64,000 bases of DNA from Notolepis coatsorum (taxonomy: Eukaryota > Chordata > Actinopteri > Aulopiformes > Paralepididae), in assembly GCA_963971535.1 (NCBI GenBank), contig OZ020585.1, positions 29,806,068-29,870,067 on the forward strand, written 5' to 3'. The position numbers and the translations under genes were made by a program. Of the stretch, positions 53,201 through 63,487 are shown piece after piece. Every line of letters begins with the position of its first letter. Position 1 is the stretch's first letter. The notes beneath the pieces were generated by a model that saw only the letters and a list, made by a program, of their open reading frames with translations, made no database searches and was not told where the DNA came from.

Positions 53201-56200
53201 GGTAAAAAAAAATCAGATACCCGCCAGTTGGCTGGTAAGCCAAAAAGTTAGTTTCCTCCCCTGCATGCTGGCTAGCGTCAGTATCTTGGTTAAGGTTAAC
53301 TATCACCTCTGTAACATGAGCTGCCTCGCCTGACTTCTCATTCTCCGGTATCTTTCGCGCAAAATAAAAATGAATGGGCTTCGACATGGCTGTATTGTCT
53401 GACTCGGATCATTACTTTCAGTTTCCAGTCGCGTGACCACAGGAAACTCTACTGTGATTGGAACGTTTATGCGGCTGTGAACTGTGGGACTTGTAGTTTT
53501 TTAACTATTCTCGCAGCGGAGAAAAAAAAGAACGAATGAGGCTGTAATCTGTCAAGTAATCAAGTAATTGATTTTTCAGGTTCGCACACGCATATTTTTA
53601 GGGGCATATGCGAGCAATATGGTCGCACTGTAGAGCCCTGAACATTATGACTCTGCAGATATATTCAATATTATGTAGGAATTGGAATTTGAAGGCATAT
53701 CAATATTCGATTATTCTATTGGAAAGAAAAGATTGGTTAACCGGATATCCTAAGCAATTTCCTGGTCCTAAAGTGTGGGGGAATAAGTGTTGTTCAGTCT
53801 TGATGGTACTTTTGTCATTTTGACATATATTTGCAATTAGTGACGAGGCCTAGTTGTCAAGACCTTAACCCATTCTCCGCCAATCACGTGTTAAGGCGGG
53901 TTTCTCCGCCATGCGTTGTCTGCCAATCACGCCGTAAGGCGTGTTTGAGATCAATATTTCATATTTTCGTCATGGTATTCATATTTCACCCACGGAGTCT
54001 TGGCTGATGTTGTCTGAGCCATCACAACTCTGCAACGCTTCAATACCGCCACCTGGTGGCCGATCGGCGAGTTGCCAAACCGGAAGTGCCCATTGTAGCT
54101 CGGTCCGTCCCCTATTTTCGTCCGGCCACTCGTTTATCGTCCCGGGGCTCAATACAGACACCGTCGATATGGATCTTTGCCATAACTCAATAATCAACAT
54201 GATTTGGACGTGTATTTAGGGCTGGGCGATATGGCCTAAATATGATATCACGATATTTTCTGACCTTTCGGCGATACACGATACGCATCACAATGTTTTT
54301 CTTTTTTCCCCCAAACAATTCATTATGAGGCTTACCAAGACGGTATTTGAGTTTGCAAGCTAACATTAAAGACAAAATAAAATACCCATGCATTTAGCAT
54401 TTTTATATTATATATTAGATTTAGATTATTGGATTATTAGATTATATATTGCATATATTTAGCAATGAGATATTATATGATTTAGATATGAAATATGATA
54501 AATTGAAAATGGGGGACCCTGATGTAAACGAGACGAAAGTCTTTCTCTGGTCTGAATCCTCCAGTCCACTGTTGTTGTATTGAGCTGTACTGTATTGTAC
54601 CCATGCTGCAATCTGTTAATAACGTTTTCATTCATTCAGACGGCAAACCGAATCATTTTGATTGACAGTCGAGTCTGCCAATTACGTCACACCGCTTGCA
54701 CCCGCCCTGCTGTTCTTAGCACCAATCGGCAAGCGCGTATTAATTTTTTACTTCCGCCATTGGAGAGCTCAATGACAACAATGGTAGCTCCCCCACCCTG
54801 CGGCCGACGTTTAGCTTTTAGCTCCGCAGGACGACTAAACGACTGGAGGCATAATGATTTTACTGCAACGGATGTTATAATAAAAGCCTTTCCATACATC
54901 TGTCTGATTGAAAACTTTATTAACAGGCCGCAGAATGGGCACAACTGAGTCAGCACGGGCTGAGATATGAACGACTAATGCTTGCTATATCTAGGTCGAC
55001 CTCGGACGTTGCTATGTAAATACGCTGATGTTATTATTGAACGTGTAACTATATAACGTTAATGCCACAAAACGAATGCCTTTGTTATCATAAGTAGTAA
55101 CTTTGATGCAGTAGTGTGTGTGGGGCGGCGCTGTTCAAAAGTTTCAACGTGTGGACCAGATTGACGCGACATAATCCTCTTGGGCAAAACATCACGATAT
55201 CCACGATACGTTTAAAAAGTATCGTTAATTAACTGTACCCGATATTTATATAATATCGTCATATCGCCCAGCCCTACGTGTATTAGTAATATACAAACCG
55301 GAAATGGATCGCATCGATCAACATCCCATAATTGGGATCTGTTGGGATCTGCTCCACTCTCATCGCCCAACGCTACGAGGAGACTGGGGTGAGTTTCAGC
55401 GTTTTTCTTTATCATTTTCGATACAAACTGCTCTGATCAATATATCACCCATACTATATAAATCATTTAACGTCTGTCATTGAATTATAAACGACCCCCT
55501 CCGTTCACCCGCAGATGATCAGTCATGACGTTTAGGACCATGTACAGTTGAAATTTTTAATATAACGTTGATCGGTATCAAACTGCATTTGATAATCTAA
55601 TATATGCATTTATGCCTATATCTCACGTTTTATGAAATACTGCAGAAAACGATAACATATTTATACTCTAGAGTCTAGACAGTATTTTAGTATGAATGTG
55701 TGAATGAAAAAGTAAAACGTTCCTACATCCTGAACGATAGATAATTGATGTTGAATGGGCCATAGTAATGTCAATTTAGCAATACAAAGTTATAGCCCTG
55801 CAAAGAAGGTGAACATCTCCATAGACAAATAGCGCTGGCAGAGGATGATTTAGGATGATCAAAGTGGTGGCAGAGAATGGGTTAAGGTCTGGGGAAAAGT
55901 CTGCAATTTTTTAATGGAAACTAGTATCTACCCCCACTCTATGCTTTTAGAACCTACTGTTCAGTAGATTCACACAGTAGGTCAAAAATCATCTCCTGTG
56001 TAGTAGGGAAGTTACGTTTGTGTCCTGGGGGGAAAAACACATTGCATTTTATTTGTGTCAACGGCAGAAATATGCAGCATCTAACCTGGTTAGGCATCAT
56101 CATTGCATGTGGTAAACATACAAACGTATTCAAAAGTTGTTGGCATGGGATTTTAAATTGTCGTCTTACTCATCTTGCCCTTCGATGCACACTATGGTCT

Positions 56201-59200
56201 AATGCAAACAACATGCATGTCAAACTCTCATGGTTGAAAGTTGAGGAGATGCTGGCAGCATCACCCCTTGTTTTTGTAAGAAAGAAAATTCCCAATTGTT
56301 TGTATAGTCGACTCACACTAGGCTCTAACGCACATACCCGGCCAGTGGTCTCTACACCGTTCCTAAATCTAGAAGAACATAATCAAAGCAACGCACGGTA
56401 TTGTATCAAGCCATGGTTGCATGGAACACACTTCCAGCTTAGATTGCACACACAATAAAGTAAGCATTAAAAATCAAGTTAAGAAATACCTAATGGCCCT
56501 ACGCCTGTAGCCACATTTTGTACATTTTATTTTATTTTATAGGAATATCAACATGTAGCCTTACTAGCCTATATGAATGTTATACAATTTCACTTTGTAT
56601 ATGTACTGAGTGCTTATGCATCTAGTATATTAATATATATGCATTGCATATAAATTATACCTCTACTGAAAAGGCTGTACTGCTAGTCTGCTACTCAACC
56701 ATTGTAAACTTGAGACTACTGAACCTTAGCCCCTTTCGTGACTGCGGTGTGCAAGCCTGGGGCTCTAGAGCAGTCACGAAAGGGGCTAACTGAACCTCTG
56801 TACTGAAAAGGCTGTACTTCAGGTATTTTCAGACATGGCCAAAGATTTCAATTTCTATGGTACACTAGGAACCCTGTATTTATACTAATGGCAATCGGTC
56901 TAGTCTCGCTATTGTTCTCTGGGCATGTTGATTGGTATAACCCTCTCTGTTGTGTCCAGGTGAAGTCTGTGGTGGTGGGTCCAACACGGCAGGCTGCTAT
57001 CATAAAATCAACGGTGTATTTTCAGACATGGCCAAAGATTTCAATTTCTATGGTACACTAGGAACCCTGTATTTATACTAATGGCAATCGGTCTTAGTCT
57101 CGCTATTGTTCTCTGGGCATGTTGATTGGTATAACCCTCTCTGTTGTGTCCAGGTGAAGTCTGTGGTGGTGGGTCCAACACGGCAGGCTGCTATCATAAA
57201 ATCAACAGTGTATCTTAAGCCTCCAGTGTCGAAGCCGAGCCCGCCTGAGCAAGTTTGCAAGACCAAATCTGCTGAGACCCAACGGTACTGACCTGCCTCT
57301 GTATCACCTCTAGAGGGAGCAATGTGACCACAACAGGCATGATTTACAGTTTGTGGCATTTATCTATAATGACAGCAATATCTATTCTTTCTAATACTTT
57401 TGAATACCTGTTTTTTTTCTAATCTGATTTCCGTGTCATCAAACTGCTGGTAAGACTTGGATTTAAGACAGAATGGGCTCACTGATTCTTACACTAAGTC
57501 CCATTTAAGCCTGTTAGGAAGGATGCATGTATAGATGTCATGTATTTTCCAGGCCAGTGGTTTTTGACACAGCAGAGGACTGGTGCCGTGCGAAGCGTCT
57601 CCATGTGGATTCGATACACAGACACATAAAGGAGAATACGGGTGCAAACAAAGGTACAGTATGAGGCTGAATTCTACTGAAGCACAAGAAAACCACAGCG
57701 GCCTCTGATTCGTAGCTGTTGATGTGAAAGTTACCTGCAAATGTATGAAAATATGAGATTCCACATTACTCTCTCTCACTTGGAGAGAGAGAGAGAACTC
57801 CCTTGTGGCAGGGTTCTTTCTTGAACTCCTCAAAACTCCCACAAACAATGGTGTAGTCGTGTCGTTTTATTTGCCAGCCTCCAACGGTGCAGAGGTGACA
57901 TTCTTTTACAAAAAGTGACACAAGCGAAATAACAAAACAAAAATTACACCATTCCTACTATTTAAAATGAGTTCCCCAATAACTCTCAATACTAAACAAA
58001 CTAAACACTTACGGCGCTTCACTAGGTTACCTTCCCTGTAACTGAGCAGGTGAAGCCCGACTCCCTTGGCAACGCAGCCCTCATGAACACCTGGTATAGC
58101 CTCACATCAGGCTTCACACAGGTGCCACACATAATTAATTAACCACCTAAACAGGTGCGACACATCAATACATTAACAAGTTTCTACACACTATATACAA
58201 ATGAATGAATTAATCCCCAGCAAATGGCAACAATAAAAACTACAACCCTGATAATATAATAAATATATATATGAATATGTGTATGCATGTATGATGAGAT
58301 GTATGTATGATAAGATTAATGAATTTATAGGTGCGGCTGGGTAGCGCAGCGGACTAAGTGCCTGCCTACCACCGCAGAGACACTGGTATAGAATCCAGCT
58401 GTCAGCGGTACCTCCGGCTTGGTCGGTCGTCCATACTAACCAATTGGCAGTGTTAGCGGGTGGGAAGCCGGTGGGGGTGTATCCTGGTTGTTGTAAACAG
58501 CGACTCCTACAGGTCGGTCAGGGCGCCTGCTCAGCGAGGAAGGGACCTGGGGGAAGTAGTGTGAGCCTCCCACACGTTACGCTCCCCCAGTGAGAGTCCT
58601 CGCTGCCAGGTGAAAAGAAGCGGCTGGCTGACTCCGCATGTATCGGAGGGGACATGTGATAGTATCTATCAACCCTCCCTAGACCGGCAAGTGGGGGACA
58701 AATGTGTGCAACGACCAGGAAGGGAAGGGAATTGGCATAACGACAAAATTGGGATGGGAGAAAAATACAGAAAAGGGGGAGGAAAAAGTAGAAAAAAAAA
58801 GAGAATGAATTTATGTTTATGTGGGGGGGGGGGGGGTCGGGGTTTGACGTTCTCTGTACAATTACAGAAGGCATCGGTGAATGTTTGGTGTGTGCGTGCG
58901 TGTGTATGTGCGCTTCTCGCAGTCCGTGACGGAGCCGCTCCATCCATTTAAATTAAATTATTATACCCCTGCTTAGTTGCCTGGTTCTTTGTGAAGTTCA
59001 AGTTTTTTTTATTAGTTGTCATACTAATACAATACAATACTAATACTAATACAAAAGAATACTTTTATATAAAATGCTTCTTTCTGTTTTGCTCCAGAGA
59101 TTGTGCTAGATAAAAATAGATACCGGTAAGTATAAAATAGAAGTCAAGTACGTAGACAAAAGTGTTCAATATATACATATATACAATATACAATGCAGAG

Positions 59201-59674
59201 TAGAAAAGTAACTGAGTTACAATACAATATACAGTACAATGCAGAAATGGGATGAGATACAATTTAGGTACAATTTACAGTAAGGTGTAATGAGGTATGA
59301 GTTGTAGTGCAAATTCTTTACCAATAAATATAAAGTGTTAAGTGGGTGCTGCAGTGAGTTGTTTGTTTAAAGTGAGTGTGCGTGTGGAGGATGCGTGTGC
59401 TGTGAGTGTATTTGATGGTTGTTATGGTGTTATTGTCATTTAGCATCCTGATGGCCTGAGGATACAGCCATCAAATACGTCAACGTGCCTGTTTAAAAAA
59501 AAAAAAAAAAAAACTAAAAAAAAATATTAATAATAAATAAAAGAAAGTGAGTACTTGTTTGTTTGTTTGAGCAGATGTAATGACAGAGCTGCTGGAGCTG
59601 ATGACCCATGTGCATCACCAGGGAAGCGGGGCCAATGGCGAGCAGTGGCAGCATCCCTCCGACTTCACACGCAG
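48900..59674 (+). CDS. s100pbp: S100P-binding-protein-like gene (last exon missing)
   Basis: Human S100PBP is a nuclear, acidic, largely disordered partner of S100P with a conserved C-terminal block. Exons here: 48900-50293, 57154-57284, 57553-57653, 59575-59674; phases 1, 0, 2, 1 and 2 agree at every junction. The last three exons read AEDWCRAKRLHVDSIHRHIK, ELLELMTHVHHQG and QWQHPSDFTR. The human C-terminus has SVIAHIEDPED, ELCALMDQVHHMQ and KWQHPSDLTT. The first exon is long, acidic and Ser-rich with no globular domain. The true start is unresolved: upstream coding sequence was not found, and the first in-frame ATG inside the exon is at 48971. The expected final exon is absent downstream, but a phase-compatible one lies at 36693. 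The assignment rests on the C-terminal motifs. Confidence 0.7.
51110..51200 (+). repeat. tandem duplication of about 48-52 bp
   Basis: GCACTCTGGCCGTCCG...GCGCTGCAGCTGG...CCCTATTGCCCACCTCTGC occurs twice in tandem; the second has an extra TCCG. Confidence 0.85.
51252..51569 (-). pseudogene. hAT transposase N-terminal zinc-finger fragment
   Basis: The minus-strand frame reads YKFNVNWLNIFPWLEFENNV then MFCKYCKVG. WL..FPWL and MFCKYC are typical of the zinc finger that opens ZNF862/KIAA1586-type hAT transposases. A Thr/Ala/Pro linker precedes it. The rest of the transposase is not recognisable in the element. Confidence 0.6.
52388..52518 (-). mobile_element. L2-like LINE 3' tail
   Basis: It starts with GATT repeats then GAAAACTTTATTAACAGATT and ends TCAGGGTCCCCCATTTC. 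Same family as 30311-31022, reversed. Confidence 0.88.
52574..52708 (+). mobile_element. L2-like LINE 3' tail
   Basis: TGAATTGAAAATGGGGGACC to AATAAACTTTTCAATCAATC. Forward copy, 56 bp from the previous reversed copy. Confidence 0.88.
52826..52970 (-). mobile_element. L2-like LINE 3' tail
   Basis: TGATGAATGAAAACTTTATT to CCCCCATTTTCAATTCATCA. Third copy within 600 bp, reversed again. Confidence 0.88.
53869..55881. mobile_element. TTAA-bounded element, copy 4, with nested hAT
   Basis: TTAA at 53865-53868 and 55882-55885. Inverted termini CCCATTCTCCGCCA and TGGCAGAGAATGGG. Without the nested hAT (54217-55276 plus duplication) it is about 0.94 kb. The termini differ from the CACTTT group, so it is a second family. 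No intact ORF. Confidence 0.75.
54217..55276. mobile_element. hAT-type element with exact 8-bp TSD CGTGTATT
   Basis: Inverted termini TAGGGCTGGGCGATATGG and CATATCGCCCAGCCCTA. Exact duplications at 54209-54216 and 55277-55284. Two L2-like LINE tails are nested inside (about 54494-54640 forward, 54903-54948 reversed). Confidence 0.93.
55990..56560 (+). mobile_element. LINE reverse-transcriptase C-terminal remnant
   Basis: A frame of about 146 codons includes KLSWLKVEEMLAASPLVFVR and KPWLHGTHFQLRLHTQ, resembling a LINE RT tail; a short AT-rich 3' region follows. It lies in the S100PBP-like intron before exon 3. Confidence 0.6.
56823..57209 (+). repeat. tandem duplication (193 bp) of intron end and start of exon 3
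   Basis: The unit from GTATTTTCAGACATGGCC through ATAAAATCAAC(G/A)GTGTA occurs at 56823-57015 and 57016-57209 with one inserted T and one substitution. The first copy carries a complete acceptor and the first 20 codons of exon 3, then runs into the second copy's intron. Confidence 0.93.
57154..57284 (+). CDS. s100pbp: S100PBP-like exon 3
   Basis: The acceptor is ctgttgtgtccag and the donor gtactg at 57285. It encodes VKSVVVGPTRQAAIIKSTVY then LKPPVSKPSPPEQVCKTKSA, ending in phase 2. The upstream half of the exon and about 140 bp of intron are duplicated immediately 5' (56823-57015). Confidence 0.75.
57553..57653 (+). CDS. s100pbp: S100PBP-like exon 4
   Basis: The acceptor is catgtattttccag and the donor gtacag at 57654. 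It encodes (R)PVVFDTAEDWCRAKRLHVDS and IHRHIKENTGANK, the helix preceding the conserved C-terminal block. Phase 2 in, phase 1 out. Confidence 0.78.
57654..58328 (+). other. S100PBP-like intron, no gene seen
   Basis: Contains a short GA run (57784-57799) and AT-rich sequence. No coding or recognisable repeat signal up to the SINE. Confidence 0.5.
58329..58803 (+). mobile_element. tRNA-headed SINE, third head type
   Basis: The head GTGCGGCTGGGTAGCGCAGC continues with a stretch like the 15085 copy (GTGCCTGCCTACCACCGCAG), then the common body (GTGAGCCTCCCACACGTTAC, GGTGAAAAGAAG). Flanks AATGAATTTAT lie at 58318-58328 and 58804-58814. Confidence 0.92.
58995..59490 (-). mobile_element. LINE 3' region, copy 1
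   Basis: Shares AAATGCTTCTTTCT.TTTGCT, AAGTGGGTGCT.CAGTGAGTTG and GCATCCTGATGGCCTG with 60655-61185. Reversed 3' end of the LINE seen at 61900-64000. It ends in an A run (59495-59513). Confidence 0.7.
59575..59674 (+). CDS. s100pbp: S100PBP-like exon 5 with WQHPSD motif
   Basis: The acceptor is gtttgtttgagcag and the donor gtacag at 59675. It encodes (D)VMTELLELMTHVHHQGSG and EQWQHPSDFTR in part, the signature of the S100PBP C-terminus. It ends in phase 2, needing a next exon that begins with one base completing Arg, which the orphan exon at 36693 supplies. Confidence 0.8.
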
Positions 59675-60062
59675 GTACAGACCTCTTATGGTGCTTTTCC
59701 ATTGACCAGCACCGCACGGTACAGGACGACAAGCCAACCTGCCCTGTGTAGTATGCCGTGTCCCATCGCACCAAACACCCGTGAAACGAGGCAGCAAGGT
59801 AGTCAATCAGACTATCTGGCATCACTTCACAAAATGGAACTGCCAGACCTCATACCGTGCTGTCAGAACAGTCTTATGTTTGCAGGTTAGGTAGCTCATT
59901 TAATGTTCACTGCTGTCCAGCCGGTAATCCAGGATTTAATACAGTTGTTTTTAAAAGTGAAATACAAATACAAGCAATGATTTAAGAGACCAGTCACTGC
60001 TGTAGCAGTAGAATTGGATATGGTGTCCCACTGTTGTTGTTTCTAAATGTGCTCCATTCAAT

Positions 60063-60420
60063 ATAGGCTACAGAGCAGTCTATTTCAGTCTATTTCGTAC
60101 CGCAGCATACGAACAAACGCAAACCGGTACAAAAACAGTTTCTACCCACAGGCAGTACGCCTGATGAACAGTTAATCCGCTCATTACTGGACTCAAATGC
60201 TGCTACAATGCTCAGCCACTTTACTGCACCCTCAATTATTTTTGCTTGTCGACTGTGTACTTATTTCTATTATTATATATATATTTTAATTTACTTATAC
60301 TTAGTTGTACTTATTTTATTGCACATACCGCAGACAGTTTACAGCAGACAGTTTATTGTATATAAATACCTGCTTTATAAGAGATTCACTGGACAAAGTG
60401 ACTTTTTTCTATGCATAGAT
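60063..60420 (+). mobile_element. LINE 3' end remnant
   Basis: The + strand encodes NRYKNSFYPQAVRLMNS and a stop (about 60120-60175), the usual RT C-terminus of fish LINEs, followed by an AT-rich tail. Confidence 0.7.
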
Positions 60421-60654
60421 TGCCATGCATAGATCACTAGATTGACCAACTTCTTTGAATGAGTTTCAAAGCATTTCCTTGGTGATAATAAGATGATGGT
60501 GCTAAAATGACCAATAGTGAAGATACTTAACCTACAAACATGAAAGTGTTTTGACGGCACAATATTGATGTAACTAATGAGATTTGCTTTTGTGCATAGA
60601 TCACTAGATCGATCAATTTCTTAATACAAGTTTCACTAAACCTTTCCACAAGAT

Positions 60655-61185
60655 GAGGTTCAAGTTTCAAGTTTCTTTATTAGTTGTCATACAGAAATAC
60701 AGGATACTTTTGTATGAAATGCTTCTTTCTCTTTTGCTCCTGAGAGTGTGCTAGGTAAAAATAGATGATTATAAAAAGTACAAGTATAAAATAGAAAGTC
60801 AAGTACTTAAACAAGTGTAAACAAGACAAATGTTCAATATTATGTACAATATACAATGCAGAGTAGTTACAATATAAATGGGATGAGGTAAATGGGATGA
60901 GGTAGCTTGTGGTGCAATATACAATGCTGAGGTTACAATACAATATAAATGGGATGAGGTAAATGGGATGAGGTAGCTTGTGGTGGTAAGGCAAGGTGCA
61001 GGGCTTGGCTATGTGCAATGAGTTGCCAATAATATATAAATATAAAGTGTGTTAGTGTCTAAAGTGTGTAAAGTGGGTGCTACAGTGAGTTGTCCATTTT
61101 AAAGTGGGTGTGTGTGCTGTGAGTGTGTTTGATGGTTTGTTACATAGTGTTAATTGTCATTGAGCATCCTGATGGCCTGGGCCCA
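60655..61185 (-). mobile_element. LINE 3' region, copy 2
   Basis: Same sequence family and orientation as 58995-59490. It has an internal duplication of GGGATGAGGTAAATGGGATG-type sequence. It ends at GCATCCTGATGGCCTGGG. Confidence 0.7.
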
Positions 61186-61899
61186 GGAGTTCAAAACTTT
61201 TAATCCCTATCTGATCCGATAAAAATTTGTGATCCAAGATCAGACAACTCAGCCAGATTTTGTCCCGGTATTTCAAAGCAATCCAGGATAGGATCACCCT
61301 GATCCAGATTCAGACTTTTCAAGATGACTATATCCTGAATAGCAGTGCTTTAATCCTACCGATCTAGTGGATATGAAAAAGAATACAAGGAAGACAAGAG
61401 ACCACATTGCAGAGACATCTATAATGTCTAATTATATTGTTAAATACATAAAGGACATGAAATCATAATGGAATTGTAATAAAAAAAAATACTCTCACTA
61501 GGGTAACAACAAAAACATTCATTCAAAGGCAGCTGATCATCCAGGCGTGCTTTGAGGAGCTGCATTCTAAGTGAGGTTTCAGTTTGCTGAAGGTGATGAC
61601 GATGGATTTTTTCTTTTTTTTTTAGATTTTTTCTGTAATCTAAATCTTTGTTGTTTCTTTTGAGCATAAACATTTATGTCATCAACATTTGTTTGAAAAC
61701 AAAATAGGCCACCACAAATGTGACCAAATAATTAAAAATAAAATTGGTTTGCCATGAAGGCAAAACATTTTGTATTATTTCAGTTAACAAACTTATTCGT
61801 ATTTATATTGAAACATATTTTTTTATAAATTGTATAGTACATTTTGCTCTGGAAATCCACCCCTCTGGTTGGATCAAGATAATCCTGTTTTTTGGGATC

Positions 61900-63340
61900 A
61901 AACTGATCCCAATCGTGTAACTTTCTTAAAGGTCCTCCTCACCTCATGTTCTGTTATCCTGAACACCGAGTCTCCATCGGCAGTGCCCCCCCCCCCTCCA
62001 TTGCAGTGGTTTGTAGGTCTTGTGCGGTGCTACTCCAAAACCAGGAGGTGATATTGCCAGTCAGGATGCTCTCTATTGTGCATGAGTAGAAGTTCTTAAG
62101 GATCTTCTGACTCACGTTGAACTTCCTTAGGCGCCTAGAGGCGTTGTCATGCTTTCTTGACTACACTGTCAATGTGTGTGGTCCATGTCAAGACTAGTCC
62201 TCGGATATGTGGACTCCAAGCCAAGGTACTTAAAACTCTCTCGACCGGTGCCCCGTCGATGCTGAGGGGGCTGTAGTCCCTGACCCCCGACCTCCTAAAG
62301 TCCACAATCATCTTTTTTTTTGCTGATGTTCAGGGAGAGGCTGTTCTCCTGACACCATCCCGCCAGAACCTCTACCTCTTCCAGGTAGGCCCTCTCGTCG
62401 TTTGCAGAGATCAGGCCCACCACTACTGTGTTGTCAGCAAATTTGATGATTGTGTTGTTGTTCCGCTGTGCCACACAGTCGTGTGTGTACAGGGAGTAGA
62501 GGAGGGGACTCAGAACACAGCCCTGGGGGGCCCCTATGTTGAGTGATTGATGAGGAGGTGCAGTTGCCTGCTCCCACCACCTGGGGTCTGCCAGTCAGGA
62601 AGTCCAAGACCCACTGGCAGAGGTCATAGTTCAAGCCCAGGTCCCTGAGCTTGGCTATGAGTTTGGAGGGGACTATGGTATTGAATGCTGAGCGTCGATG
62701 AATAGCATTCTCACATAGTTCCCCTGCCTCTTGTCCAGGTGTGATGCTGCTGTGTGCAGCACATGGGCTATGGCGTCCTCCGTGGACCTGTTGGGGCGAT
62801 ATGCAAATTGCTAGGGGTCCAGGTGGATGGGGAGGGAGGAACAGATGTAGCCCTTCACTAGCTTTTCAAAGCACTTCATGGCTATGGAGGTGAGAGCTAC
62901 AGGGCGGTAGTCGTTGAGGCAAGCGGGCTTGGATTTTTTGGGTACAGCCAGGATAATGGTGGACTTCTTCAGACAGGTGGGGATGACAGCCTGTTCTAAG
63001 GACGGGCAGCCTGTTCTAAGGACAGGTTAAATATGTCAGTGAATACCGGGGCCAGTTGGTCGGCACAGACTTTTAGGACGCGGCCGGGGATAGGGATACC
63101 GTCTGGTCCTGCTGCCTTCCTGATATTCACTTTCTTAAAGGTCCTCCTCACCTCATGTTCTGTTATCCTGAACACTGAGTCTCCATTACAGTGATTTGTA
63201 GGCTTGTGTTGTTATTCACAGCCTCAAACCTTGCATAGAAGGTATTTAGATAATTTGCCAATGAGATGTCACTGTTCAGCTTGAGGGAGGTGCCTTTGTA
63301 ATCTGTCATCGTTCTGAGGCCCTGCCACATACCTCTAGAG
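61900..63340 (-). mobile_element. LINE reverse transcriptase remnant, minus strand
   Basis: On the minus strand the RT reads FADNTVVVGLISANDERAYL then EEVEVLAGWCQENSLSLNIS (around 62280-62450), with a QGCVLSP-like region near 62520 and upstream RT blocks to about 63100. The catalytic FADD is FADN, so it would be inactive. A segment (TTTCTTAAAGGTCCTCCTCA onward) occurs at both 61921 and 63131, indicating rearrangement. Confidence 0.82.
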
Positions 63341-63487
63341 CAGTGTTTCCCAAACTCTGGGTCGTGACCCAAAATGGGTTGCGCACCCGTTTTTATTGGG
63401 TCGCCATTTTTTTATTTAATTTTTTTTAAGCTGTAGATGTGTTGATTCAGTAAGTGTTACAAAATTGTATGTACATATGTTATCACA

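Larger units (their letters stand above)
50515..53640. mobile_element. hAT transposon, about 3.1 kb, decayed and invaded
   Basis: The termini are CAGGGCTCTACGCTAAC and GGTCGCACTGTAGAGCCCTG, inverted. The interior contains a minus-strand BED/TTF-type zinc-finger fragment (51252-51569), a minus-strand N-terminal-like fragment (53127-53387), and repeated CGAGTA/TCGCCA sequence. Flanks TATAACAT and AACATTAT do not match exactly. Three LINE tails are nested at 52388-52968. It occupies the intron after the large S100PBP-like exon. Confidence 0.72.
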
